Shown here in pieces: positions 1-9,395 of a stretch of 64,000 nt of DNA (its first letter is position 1; the number at the start of each line of letters is the position of its first letter). The translations under genes and the position numbers were made by a program. The DNA is from Helianthus annuus (lineage: Eukaryota; Streptophyta; Magnoliopsida; Asterales; Asteraceae), in NCBI RefSeq assembly GCF_002127325.2, contig NC_035443.2, forward strand, positions 27,619,838-27,683,837, in the 5' to 3' direction. The notes beneath the pieces are model-generated. The model was not told the DNA's origin. It made no database searches and was given only the letters and a program-made list of their open reading frames with translations.

Positions 1-211
1 TGTTTTGTTGGTTTATTATGTTGAGTAAAAAGTTTGTAATAGAAAAGGAGGTGGAAGTCGAGGAGTCTAAAGGGATGGGAAAGCGGAAGAAAAAGATTTC
101 GAAATATGGGCAGTCTCCGTTCATGAACAGATCCGTGAATATCGACTCCTGGTTGGACCAAAACGAGAGGGTTTTATGGAGATATTTGTCAAGTTGCGCG
201 AGCGACACTGA
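1..211 (+). pseudogene. Upstream exon of an Ulp1-like (C48) peptidase gene, partial
   Basis: An open frame enters from the left edge, with a methionine at 18, and encodes a basic stretch (MGKRKKKISKYGQSPF) followed by SVNIDSWLDQNERVLWRYL. Segments of this kind (SPF..R.V.I...L...E..LW.Y) precede the protease domain in plant Ulp1-like proteins, as I recall the family. The exon probably ends at 211, where A|GTATGT is a good splice donor. The matching protease exons lie at about 12100-13158, on the far side of copia element 1, which inserted in the intervening intron-like sequence. No catalytic residue lies in this part. I call it a pseudogene because the downstream portion has a premature stop and the gene carries an 11-kb insertion, although an insertion in an intron alone need not abolish function. 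The assignment rests on position and a short resemblance. Confidence 0.5.
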
Positions 212-667
212 GTATGTGTACTTTTAATCTGGAATTATTGTTAATTTTTTCATATGTTATGTTAGTATTTATAATTTTTGTTGTATGTTAGGGTCGCCCA
301 ACCAAAGCAAAAGACAGGGAAAAGAAATGCGGTTGAAACGGAACTGAACTAGGTTGCGAGGATGAATGCGTAAGGATCATTTTCCTTTTCGAAAACTGCA
401 TGATTAGTCAATGTACACACGTGTATAAGCTGGTATATTCCACGAAATATACTAACAATCAATTTATGTTGAAGAACATGTCTGGAACTATGGTGTACAC
501 ATGTGTACGATATAGTTTGTACATTATACACATGTGTACTAAAATACACACATAAGAGTTACACATGTGTACACCATGAATGGCTATAAAGGTCTGTGAC
601 CTGGTGCATTTTTTTGACTTTCAAAAAACTCAGAGTTGTATATAATTTACCCAAAATGTAAGATTTG
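212..667. repeat. Intron-like sequence with ACACATGTGT palindromes
   Basis: No convincing gene lies here, though a short coding-like stretch may sit at about 292-355. The notable content is a cluster of short palindromes: GTACACATGTGTAC at 495-508, TACACATGTGTA at 527-538 and at 560-571, and ACACGTGT at 417-424. The 14-bp form recurs exactly at 13468-13481 on the other side of the Ulp1-like exons. The last five bases (ATTTG, 663-667) are the target duplication of copia element 1. Confidence 0.7.
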
Positions 668-1305
668 TGTTGGTGCACTTGTGTCTGTACTTTGTCTGTA
701 TTCGGTCTGATATAAACGATGTCCTGATTTGTATTGTAAGTTGACCAAGTCAACCATCCTCCGGTTTGACTTGGACAACAGTTGAAAGATGTTCTGATCG
801 AAGGATAGCCTCGAAGGATACACCTGATCCTTCGAGGTGATCGAAAGATATGGTTCGACCATGGTTCGACCATTAGACCTCGAAGGATGATCCTTCGAGG
901 TCCACGCTGATCTTTCGTGTAACATGTGGTCGACAGATGATCCTTCGGACCATCTGTCGAATCCTTCGAGCAGACCTGCTGAGCTGGGTATATATACCCA
1001 TGCATGTGTTGAGAGTTCTAGGGTTCTGCCATTTTCACACACCCGAGAGATAGAAGCTTAGAGAGCATTCTGCCCAGAACTCACACACACACTTAGAGAG
1101 TTTATAGAACACTTCTGTAAACATTGAGCTTGTAACCGAACCTTCATTTGCATTAATACGACTAGTGTTAATCGGTGAATCTTTGTGTGTTTGTTTCTCT
1201 ACTTGCTACTAACTCGGTTTGCTTGCTAGCTTGGATTCCGCACTCGCTAGTAGGTTTGTATAACAAGGTTTAGGTTCGTAATCCTTCGCGAAACAGGGAC
1301 CTACA
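668..1305 (+). repeat. 5' LTR of copia element 1
   Basis: Runs from TGTTGGTGCACTT to GGGACCTACA, 638 bp, matching 11302-11939. The U3 part carries two-way 9-mers of the TCGAAGGAT/ATCCTTCGA type between about 790 and 970. A TATA box lies inside a palindrome at 985-1000. The R-U5 part has a CACACACAC stretch and no open frame worth calling. Confidence 0.93.
985..1000 (+). promoter_or_regulatory. Palindromic TATA box of copia element 1 LTR
   Basis: The sequence TGGGTATATATACCCA is a perfect 16-bp palindrome containing the TATA box. Transcription should start roughly 30 bases downstream, which would define R. The same design is at 11619-11634 in the 3' LTR, and variants occur in elements 2 and 3. 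Confidence 0.75.
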
Positions 1306-1307
1306 AG

Positions 1308-1320
1308 TGGTATCAGAGCT
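1308..1320 (+). other. Primer-binding site, initiator Met tRNA type
   Basis: TGGTATCAGAGCT starts two bases after the LTR end. TGGTATCAGAGC is the usual plant copia complement to the 3' end of initiator methionine tRNA, which primes minus-strand DNA synthesis. Confidence 0.9.
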
Positions 1321-1689
1321 AAGGCTCTTAACCTTGTTTAAAACCGGGTTTTTTACAAGTTTTGGTGTGTTGAAACACTTGGTTTTGCACCTGTTTTTAC
1401 TAAGTTTCTTGCATTTTCTTTGAGTAAAAACGTGTCTAAACTAACCGGGAGTGGTCAGGTTGGGTTGGGTAACATAAAAATTGGTTTTTAGAAAACCTTG
1501 TGTTTTCCGGTGGTATTCCGGTGTGTTTCCAGTGACTGAACTTGAGGATAAGGTTTTGCCTTTTTGGGTATAATTTTTGAAAGTCAAAAAGTTTGGTGGA
1601 AAGTTGTGCAGAAACATCCTTTCTGCCGAAAGCAACTTCACCAACCCCTGTCACCTTTTCACCAACCTTTCACATCAGATCAGATTGTG

Positions 1690-2110
1690 TCAGAGCTCTC
1701 GAAAGATATCTTTCGACATCGAAAGATCATCCTTCGATATCTTTCGATCAAGGAGGGCTCGAAAGATTTATATCCTTCGACCCATCCTTCGAAGTCTGAA
1801 ACATATCCTTCGACAGAGGAATCTTTTCGAAAGATTAGTGTCCGAAAGATTAGGATCCTTCGTATTGGTGAATCTTTCGAGATCTGTTATTCGAAAGATA
1901 AAGAGTTAACTCGAAAGATAAGGATCTTTCAAAAAGGAATCCTTCGAGCTCTTGAATCCTTCGAAGTCATTGTTCGAGAGTCAACAGTAATCTTTCGAAT
2001 ACTGTTGATCCTTCGAACAATAAATCGATCTTTCGACTGTGGTCAGTTTATTGCTAACAAGTTTCTGTGATTTCAGATCCTTCAACCAGGATCCTTCGGC
2101 TGTGTATCTT
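1690..2110 (+). repeat. Leader array of TCGAA(A/G)GAT 9-mers, both orientations
   Basis: Between the primer-binding site and gag, I count about 18 exact copies of TCGAAAGAT or TCGAAGGAT and their reverse complements in under 400 bp, plus near copies with one change. Orientation alternates, so many neighbours can pair. Several open frames crossing the region are by-products of this repeat and are not called. Near the end, TTGCTAAC followed by CTGTGATTTCAG (AG at 2075-2076) looks like a branch point and 3' splice site, about 75 bp before the gag ATG. Confidence 0.85.
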
Positions 2111-2150
2111 TCGGATCATTCTTACTTAGCATTTATTTTGCTTATCTATC

Positions 2151-5100
2151 ATGAATCCGAGTTGGTGGGGAAGTCCGGCTCCAGACAGTGGAAAATACAT
2201 GAATACTAGTCAATCTCCATCATGGGCCGAATCTCCGGTATCTACATCCTCACAAACAAATGCCACTCCAGCTGGTCAATGGGCGTTTGTTTCAAATCAA
2301 ACTCCGAGTATTCAAAGTCTTCTTCTAAGCGAAAGTGAAACCGGAAGTTTGAACAGGCCTCCAAAGTTGATGCATCTTCATGAATATCCAGGATGGGTTG
2401 ATCGTTTCCATACATACATTCTTGGTCAAAATACAGAGTTGTGGTTACGGTTCATTACGGAATTCGATCAAACTATCGAGGTTGCTGCTTCTTCGACAGC
2501 TACATTTGCCGATCTTCCTGATGATCAAAAGAAGACGTATGACTTAGAAAAGAAAGCATACGCTATTCTTACTCAAGCACTGAGCAAGGATATTTATCAT
2601 CAGTTCGTCAGTTTCAAGACTACGAAGAAGCTGTGGGATGCCTTGAAGACAAGAGGAGTAGGTAATGAAGCCACACGTCAACTACGACGAGATCTACTGA
2701 AGAAAGAATTTGATGGCTTCACATGTATGGATAAGGAGTCCTTAGGAGATATGACAAGCCGTTTCTATCACCTACTTACTGAGCTGACCAACTTTGAAGT
2801 CACAACGACTCCAACAGAGGTGGTAAAGAAGTTTGCCGATGCATTGCCTCCTCAATGGAACAACTTCCTGGAAATCTTGAAGTACAACGGAACGTTGAGA
2901 ACTACCAATATCAACGATTTCGTGCAGCTTCTGGAGAACAAGGATCAGGAAGAAACGTTGAAGGCAAAGAGAGTTGCAGTGCCACAGAATCCAGAGATGT
3001 ATTATGGCACCTCCACTACTTCATCTGCAAAAGCTGGATCACATGCTCCACTTCAAACGGCGTTTGTCACAAGCACGGATATGTATGGCAATCCAGTGCA
3101 AGTTCCTGTAAAGCCGCCTCCAACCACAGATCTGTATGGAAATCCAATACAACCACCTCATCCTCCTCCTGCTCAACAACCTCAATATGCATGTTATGGA
3201 GGAACATCATCTGCTGCAGGTCAACAATCAAAGTCAAGTACAGTACAGCTCGACACGTCAAGCTTCTCTAGAATCAGTGTAGAAGTAGCTAAGGAACACA
3301 TGGAGCTGCTTAACACTGTAGTGAGCGCGTACTGTGGGTTGATAGAAGGTCAGATTGGAAACATTAATCTGACACAAGAAGATTACAGGCAGATTGATAA
3401 GGAGGAGATGGACTTGATGGACATCAAGTGGGCCTTTGCGAGTGCTGTGAGAAGAGCAAAGGATTGGATGGAAAGTACTGGAAGAACCAGCTTGGAAAGT
3501 AAGCGAGACACCAAGTATGGGTTCGATAAGCAAGCTGTTAAGTGCTTCAACTGTGGTGAACGGGGCCACTTTAAACGGGAATGTACAAAGCCAGCCCAGC
3601 ACGGGAATCAAAACCCCTTCAGGAACCAAGGCAACCAGCAGAACAGAAACAATGATCGTACATTGGTGCCTGTCAACAACCAAACCAACCGAGCACTTGC
3701 AGTTCAGGTGGATGAAGGTTGTGACTGGTCAATCCAGTTGGGTGGTGATGCTCCTGATGGAACAGCATGTTTTGCTCAGATTGTGAAGGAGCTGGTTCAC
3801 ACCAATGGTGGAGAATCTTCTGCCAGTGGTGATGAATCGTCTGAAGATGAAGACTCCTCTGGATACAGCAGGAGTGTTGATGAAGAATCATCCAACTCTG
3901 GTGATGATCATGTGGGTGAGACATCTAATGTTTCGGATGATATTGACATTGATGAACTCTTGGGGGAAGCTGTAGCAGAAACTCAAAGAAGATCTATTCT
4001 GGTGGATCAAGCTGCTTACTCTTCGTCTTCTCTCCATTCAGCCTTTATGGCTAATGTCGACGGTTCATCAAGTCAGGTATGTGTCGATGAACCCACTGCT
4101 GTTAATTGTGATGAATGTGCTAGGTTGCATGCTAGATGTGCTGATCTTGAGAAAAGTATGTCTGAGTTGCAAGGCAAACATGATGCTTTACAAGCTAGTT
4201 TGTTTGACTTGCAAGACAAACATACTACTGTGAATGAGAATTTGAGTGACTTGCAAAGTAAGCATGACGCTTTGCAAGAAAAATATGATGTGACCTTTCT
4301 CCACAATCAGAAGTTGACTGTGGATCTCTCTAAATGCACAGAAGCCAACATGTTTTATGAAAACCATGAAAAAGAATTTAAGTCAGTAATTGAAACATTA
4401 AAGAAGGATAAAACTGAACTGACTAAAATGGTTTCAAGAAAACAAACTGATATTAATTTGTATATATCTCGCCTTGAGAGTATGCAAAAAGAGATGGCTT
4501 GTGTGAAAACCGAAAGTGATGCGATCCAACTCAAGCTAGACAGTTATTTGAGTTCTAGCTATGTGTTAGATCACATCATTGACGTTCAGAAGGAAAAGAG
4601 AGATGTCACATGCATTGGCTACAAGAAGTGTCCACCACCAGTGAGACATAATTATGATGCCATGCCTGATGAAGAGGACAGGGTTTTCTTTGAACCTACT
4701 GTGCCTCTAGATGTTAAGGAGTTTGCTGCAGGACTCGGATACCAAAAGGAAGTATCCTCAGATTCAGATGTGTCAGCAGATACATTTGTGAGTGCTGAAC
4801 AGAATCAAGATCCTCCAGTTGTGATTGAGGATGCTGATTCGTCTGATGATGAATCTGATGATACTGTCCCAGCAAAGTCTGATGCGGTAGTCAAAAATGA
4901 GGACATACCTCTTGAGAATCACATTCTATGTGATCCCCCTGTCAAACCCGCTAAGACTGTTGCAACTGAGTCCTCATCTGCAGGAGAGCCGGAGAGTGTG
5001 AATTTGCTGTACACTCTAGTTGGTGATGATAAAATTTACTCAGACAAAGATTTTCCCATTAAGAATGTTAATCAATCCTTAATCTGCAAAGTCTTTGAGA

Positions 5101-5939
5101 ATTCGACAAGTAAGTTCTTGGGAAAGGCAGGACCTAAAGTTACAGTCACACAGTGTCCTCCAATCCCAAAGGCTGAAGTTCGAAAGCAATTTGGCAACAA
5201 GAAATTGCCAACAGTGCCAACTCAGCAAAATCACACCAAACCCAAAGGTAAAGTACCGGCTCCAGTGCAAAAGAAGCCGAATCAAAAGAAGAAGAAGAAT
5301 GTTAACTTTGTGAAATCGACGGGAACAGACAAAATTGAAAAGTTTGAAAATCAATCTAACTTAGATTTTGTCAAGAAAGCTATTGTCGAGAAAAGAAATG
5401 AACCAAGTAGTTCAAAACCTAGTACCTCGGGTTCACAAAGTTCAACATCATCGGCTAGACGATCACATGATTCTTCGGGGTTTGTAGAACGAAGATCATG
5501 TTTTGAGTGTGGAACCATTGGGCACATTATTAGAAACTGCCCATATCTTCATAAGCAGAAAGGAAAGGTTGATGATCCCCGTGGTAAGACTGACCGTAAG
5601 CCATCTGTTTCCACAAAACAAGATCCCCGACTTGTAAAAGAAAGGGAAAAGAAACAGAAACGGCAACAGGTCAAGAAAATTGAAAAAGCGATTAAAACCG
5701 ATGTGGTTCATAAACAATCTGTTGTTGTAAAACCAGAAAATTCTAAAACTTCAAATCATCAAGAAGTTAAAATTTTAAAGAAAAACACTGGTGAAACCAA
5801 ACAGACTTGGAAACCAAAAACGGTTGTTGAATCAGGGGGACCATCACAATTCACCAACCATCAAAGACAAGAAGTTATTGTCATTGATGAAAATGGAAGA
5901 CCCAAGACCACAATGGCTTGGGTCCCCATCTCCAACTAA
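2151..5939 (+). CDS. gag: Gag polyprotein of copia element 1
   Basis: The frame has 1,262 residues and begins at the first ATG after the leader. It forms the particle that packages the element RNA. Residues of roughly 60-280 hold the copia gag core (UBN2-like; YHQFVSFKTTKKLWDAL and a KKEFDGF segment). A proline-rich stretch with repeated MYGNP follows near 300-345. The first zinc knuckle (CFNCGERGHFKREC) is near 465. After an acidic serine-rich stretch, residues of about 660-790 are heptad-rich and repetitive (SELQGKHDALQ, FDLQDKHTT), a likely coiled coil. A second knuckle (CFECGTIGHIIRNC) lies near 1117, followed by a lysine-rich tail. The frame ends at TAA (5937-5939), and pol starts within 20 bases. 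The length far exceeds a typical copia gag. Element 3 has a close homologue and element 2 a diverged one. Confidence 0.93.
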   Translation: MNPSWWGSPAPDSGKYMNTSQSPSWAESPVSTSSQTNATPAGQWAFVSNQTPSIQSLLLSESETGSLNRPPKLMHLHEYPGWVDRFHTYILGQNTELWLRFITEFDQTIEVAASSTATFADLPDDQKKTYDLEKKAYAILTQALSKDIYHQFVSFKTTKKLWDALKTRGVGNEATRQLRRDLLKKEFDGFTCMDKESLGDMTSRFYHLLTELTNFEVTTTPTEVVKKFADALPPQWNNFLEILKYNGTLRTTNINDFVQLLENKDQEETLKAKRVAVPQNPEMYYGTSTTSSAKAGSHAPLQTAFVTSTDMYGNPVQVPVKPPPTTDLYGNPIQPPHPPPAQQPQYACYGGTSSAAGQQSKSSTVQLDTSSFSRISVEVAKEHMELLNTVVSAYCGLIEGQIGNINLTQEDYRQIDKEEMDLMDIKWAFASAVRRAKDWMESTGRTSLESKRDTKYGFDKQAVKCFNCGERGHFKRECTKPAQHGNQNPFRNQGNQQNRNNDRTLVPVNNQTNRALAVQVDEGCDWSIQLGGDAPDGTACFAQIVKELVHTNGGESSASGDESSEDEDSSGYSRSVDEESSNSGDDHVGETSNVSDDIDIDELLGEAVAETQRRSILVDQAAYSSSSLHSAFMANVDGSSSQVCVDEPTAVNCDECARLHARCADLEKSMSELQGKHDALQASLFDLQDKHTTVNENLSDLQSKHDALQEKYDVTFLHNQKLTVDLSKCTEANMFYENHEKEFKSVIETLKKDKTELTKMVSRKQTDINLYISRLESMQKEMACVKTESDAIQLKLDSYLSSSYVLDHIIDVQKEKRDVTCIGYKKCPPPVRHNYDAMPDEEDRVFFEPTVPLDVKEFAAGLGYQKEVSSDSDVSADTFVSAEQNQDPPVVIEDADSSDDESDDTVPAKSDAVVKNEDIPLENHILCDPPVKPAKTVATESSSAGEPESVNLLYTLVGDDKIYSDKDFPIKNVNQSLICKVFENSTSKFLGKAGPKVTVTQCPPIPKAEVRKQFGNKKLPTVPTQQNHTKPKGKVPAPVQKKPNQKKKKNVNFVKSTGTDKIEKFENQSNLDFVKKAIVEKRNEPSSSKPSTSGSQSSTSSARRSHDSSGFVERRSCFECGTIGHIIRNCPYLHKQKGKVDDPRGKTDRKPSVSTKQDPRLVKEREKKQKRQQVKKIEKAIKTDVVHKQSVVVKPENSKTSNHQEVKILKKNTGETKQTWKPKTVVESGGPSQFTNHQRQEVIVIDENGRPKTTMAWVPISN

Positions 5940-5954
5940 TTCATTTGAGTTCAT

Positions 5955-8900
5955 GTGCAGGGTGCTTCAGGAGGAACTATCAGTAGTCATTGGATTGTTG
6001 ATAGTGGGGCATCCAGGCACATGACAGGCGACATGAAGCTTCTCTACGACGTTAAATCTATTAGAGGAGGTTATGTTGCTTTTGCTGGAGATAAAGGTGG
6101 ATACATAACGGGTGAAGGAATGATATCTAACGGGATTGTCAGCTTTGACAAGATCAATTTTGTGCAACAACTTGATCACAATCTTCTTAGTGTTTCTCAA
6201 ATTTGTGACAAGAAATTTTCAGTCCACTTTGATGCTAATGGATGTTATGTGCTGAAACCCGGCTTCAAAATTCCAAAAGAATGGATTCTCTTGTCGGCTC
6301 CAAGGATAAATGATTTGTACGTCCTTGACATGAGCCAGGCTATTACTACGTCTGCACAAGCAACTTGTTTCGTTTCCAAAGCCACAGAAAAAGACACTAT
6401 CTCTTGGCACAGACGAATGGGTCACATTCACTTACGCAAAATGAATCATTTGGTTTCAAATGAATTGGTGAATGGTGTTCCCCTCAAAAATTTCCATCTT
6501 CAAGACATCTGTGTTTCGTGCCAGAAAGGAAAGCAAACAAAGAAGAAGCACCCTACAAAGAAGATCAACACAGTGGCAGTTCCTCTTGAACGTTTGCACA
6601 TGGATTTGTTCGGTCCTGTCAAGCACAAGAGTATTCGGGGTGATCAATACTGCCTCGTGGTTACTGATGATTATTCAAGATTTTCTTGGGTTGCGTTCAT
6701 GGCACACAAGAGTGAAACCTTTGGCATTATCAAAAACTTGATCATTCAGATTGAGAATTTGTATAAGTTGAAGGTTAGGCGGATACGTAGCGACAATGGT
6801 ACTGAATTTAAGAATCATTCCATGATGGAGTTCTGCACTTCAAAAGGTATTCTTCATGAGTTTAGTGCAGCTTATACTCCTCAACAGAATGGTGTCGCTG
6901 AACGTAAGAACCGCACATTGATCGAGACTGCTAGGACAATGTTGGTAGAGTCACAGTTACCCATTCCATTCTGGACTGAAGCTGTGGCCTCTGCATGTTA
7001 CACATTGAACAGAGTCCTTACAGTCAAAAGACACAACAAGACCTGCTTTGAGCTTCTTCAAAAACGGAAACCAGATTTGTCTTATCTCGAACCGTTTGGA
7101 GCTCCATGCACAATCATCGATCCTAATGGAAAGTTTGGGGCAAGAGCAATTGATGGATACTTTCTTGGGTATGCCACCCCTAACTTACGAGTCTGGAATC
7201 TAGAGACTAAAAGGGTTGAAGAATGGTCTGAGGTCAGAGTACAAAGGCACACCTTGCCAGTCAAAAATCCGGGTCAACCTTGGATGTTTGAGTACGATGA
7301 CTTCTTCAATTCGATCAATGTTGAAGCCGCTGAAGAAAATGCTGCGGCTAGGATGTTTTTCGAGAGTGACAATGCAACAGTCTCACCGGTGGTTCGTCCA
7401 ATTCTTGTGAATCAAGAACCATCGTCTTCGGTGAACAACAATACTCTCAACAATGAGGATTTTCATGATGCAAACGAATTGAACGAATCTTCAGAGGATG
7501 ATGAATTTCTAGATGCAGATCAAGAAGCTCCTACAACAGCAGTTCATGGTACTTCAGAGGGTACTCCTCCAGTAGATGCTCATAGAACAGCTGAGGCTAC
7601 TGCATCATCCTCTTCGTCAATTCCGGGTCTTGAATTGGTTGTTGATCTTAATCTTAACAACCTGGGTATAAATGTTCCAGTTCCAGATAATCCAGAAACA
7701 AGGATTCATAATACCCATCCTCAACAAAACATCATTGGAAATGTGCAAAGTGGCGTACAAACAAGAAACATGTTGCGAAACAACAACAATGCAGGCTTGT
7801 ATGCAGCCATTCGAGAATCCGGACAACAAAACGACTGGTCCTTCGCGTGTTATGTCTCACAAGAAGAACCAAGAACGTGGAAAGAAGCCTTGAAAGATAA
7901 TGCTTGGGTTGAAGCAATGCAGGAAGAACTGCAACAATTCCAGAAGCTGGGTGTCTGGAAATTAGTAGAAAAACCTGCTGGATACAAGAAGATTGGTACC
8001 CGTTGGGTTTTCAAATGCAAAAAGGATGACCGCGGAGTTGTTATCCGAAACAAAGCTCGTTTAGTCGTTCAGGGTTTTCGTCAGATTGAAGGGATCGACT
8101 ACAACGAAGTCTATGCACCTGTTGCACGTCTCGAAGCCATTCGAATCTTTCTAGCCTATGCGTCCTTCAAAGGATTCAAGGTTTATCAGATGGACGTGAA
8201 AAGTGCATTTTTACATGGTGTGGTTGAAGAAGAGGTGTACGTCGAACAGCCTCCAGGTTTTGAAGATCCTATCCATCCCGATCGGGTTTGGTTGCTCAAC
8301 AAAGCTCTTTATGGTCTTCATCAAGCACCACGAGCTTGGTATGCAACCTTATCTCACTATCTGCTGGAGAACGGTTTTCGTAGAGGTCTTATCGACTGTA
8401 CTCTTTTCATCAAGGAACAAGATGGAGATCTTCTTCTAGTACAGGTATACGTTGATGACATTATTTTTGGTTCTACTAATGATGTCTTGTGTAGGGAATT
8501 CGAGCGCATTATGCAGGATAAATTCGAGATGAGTGCTATGGGGGAAATGACCTTCTTCTTGGGCCTACAAGTACAACAAACGGAGTCTGGGATATTCATC
8601 CATCAGACTAAATATGTTGGTGACATCTTGAGCCGGTTCCAGATGTCTGATGCAACGCCCATTGGTACCCCATTGCCAACTAATCACGGAATTACTCCAG
8701 ACTTGAAGGGAGAAGCTGTTAGCCCTTCTATCTATCGCGCCATGATCGGATCTCTCATGTATCTCACAGCATCAAGGCCAGACATAATGTACCCAACGTG
8801 CCTGCTTGCTAGATATCAAGTTAACCCGAAGGCCTCACATCTTGCTGCTGTTAAAAGGATTTTTCGTTATTTGAAGGCGTACCCTGACACTGGTCTGTGG

Positions 8901-9395
8901 TACCCTAGGGATAATAACTTTGAATTGGTAGCTTTCAGTGATTCTGATTTTGGCGGATGCAAAATCGACGGCAAATCCACAACGGCTGGATGTCAGTTCT
9001 TAGGAAATCGCCTAGTCACATGGCAGTGCAAGAAGCAGACGTGTGTAGCTACATCAACCTGCGAAGCTGAATACATTGCTGCTTCAAGTTGTTGCTCCCA
9101 AGTTCTTTGGATCCAACAACAAATGCGGGACTACGGTTTTGAATTCCTAACTACTCCTATTTACGTTGATAATTCTGCTGCTTTAGATATCACTAGAAAT
9201 CCTGTGCAGCATTCAAAGACCAAACACATCGAAATCAAATATCACTTCATACGTGATTGCTTTGAGAAAAGGCTAATCGATGTTGTTAAGGTCCACACCG
9301 ATGACCAACGTGCCGACTTATTTACCAAAGCATTTGACAAATCAAGATTTGACTTTTTATTATTGGTAAACGGCATTAAGGTCAAGCAAGAGTAA
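5955..9395 (+). CDS. pol: Pol polyprotein of copia element 1
   Basis: The open frame has 1,146 codons. The first codon listed is GTG at 5955 and is probably not a real start. There is no suitable ATG before the protease motif, so Pol must be made by splicing, recoding or another route. Order: aspartic protease (WIVDSGAS, Asp near residue 16); GAG-pre-integrase zinc segment (H..x..H and CVSC near 152-189); integrase with D217, D280 (SDNGTEF) and E316, a DD35E triad; a low-complexity linker of about 455-620; reverse transcriptase with QMDVKSAF (D747) and YVDD (832-835); RNase H with [17 protein letters not shown] and YVDNSAALD. No stop or frameshift is visible and all catalytic residues are present. 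Domain order is copia. An in-frame TAA and TGA separate it from gag. Confidence 0.93.
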   Translation: MQGASGGTISSHWIVDSGASRHMTGDMKLLYDVKSIRGGYVAFAGDKGGYITGEGMISNGIVSFDKINFVQQLDHNLLSVSQICDKKFSVHFDANGCYVLKPGFKIPKEWILLSAPRINDLYVLDMSQAITTSAQATCFVSKATEKDTISWHRRMGHIHLRKMNHLVSNELVNGVPLKNFHLQDICVSCQKGKQTKKKHPTKKINTVAVPLERLHMDLFGPVKHKSIRGDQYCLVVTDDYSRFSWVAFMAHKSETFGIIKNLIIQIENLYKLKVRRIRSDNGTEFKNHSMMEFCTSKGILHEFSAAYTPQQNGVAERKNRTLIETARTMLVESQLPIPFWTEAVASACYTLNRVLTVKRHNKTCFELLQKRKPDLSYLEPFGAPCTIIDPNGKFGARAIDGYFLGYATPNLRVWNLETKRVEEWSEVRVQRHTLPVKNPGQPWMFEYDDFFNSINVEAAEENAAARMFFESDNATVSPVVRPILVNQEPSSSVNNNTLNNEDFHDANELNESSEDDEFLDADQEAPTTAVHGTSEGTPPVDAHRTAEATASSSSSIPGLELVVDLNLNNLGINVPVPDNPETRIHNTHPQQNIIGNVQSGVQTRNMLRNNNNAGLYAAIRESGQQNDWSFACYVSQEEPRTWKEALKDNAWVEAMQEELQQFQKLGVWKLVEKPAGYKKIGTRWVFKCKKDDRGVVIRNKARLVVQGFRQIEGIDYNEVYAPVARLEAIRIFLAYASFKGFKVYQMDVKSAFLHGVVEEEVYVEQPPGFEDPIHPDRVWLLNKALYGLHQAPRAWYATLSHYLLENGFRRGLIDCTLFIKEQDGDLLLVQVYVDDIIFGSTNDVLCREFERIMQDKFEMSAMGEMTFFLGLQVQQTESGIFIHQTKYVGDILSRFQMSDATPIGTPLPTNHGITPDLKGEAVSPSIYRAMIGSLMYLTASRPDIMYPTCLLARYQVNPKASHLAAVKRIFRYLKAYPDTGLWYPRDNNFELVAFSDSDFGGCKIDGKSTTAGCQFLGNRLVTWQCKKQTCVATSTCEAEYIAASSCCSQVLWIQQQMRDYGFEFLTTPIYVDNSAALDITRNPVQHSKTKHIEIKYHFIRDCFEKRLIDVVKVHTDDQRADLFTKAFDKSRFDFLLLVNGIKVKQE

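Noticed and set aside
647..1042. Antisense open frames over the LTRs of elements 1 and 3 (also 11236-11676, 30177-30404, 40728-40955)
   Set aside because: They run against the transcribed strand, are made of the repeated CGAAGGAT words and recur only because the LTR is duplicated.
1308..1320. tRNA gene at the tRNA-like sequence
   Set aside because: Only 12-13 bases complementary to a tRNA 3' end, placed next to an LTR; it is a primer-binding site.
5937..5960. Simple stop-codon readthrough from gag into pol
   Set aside because: Element 1 has two in-frame stops and element 3 has pol in a different frame, so readthrough cannot be general; kept only as a possibility for elements 1 and 2.
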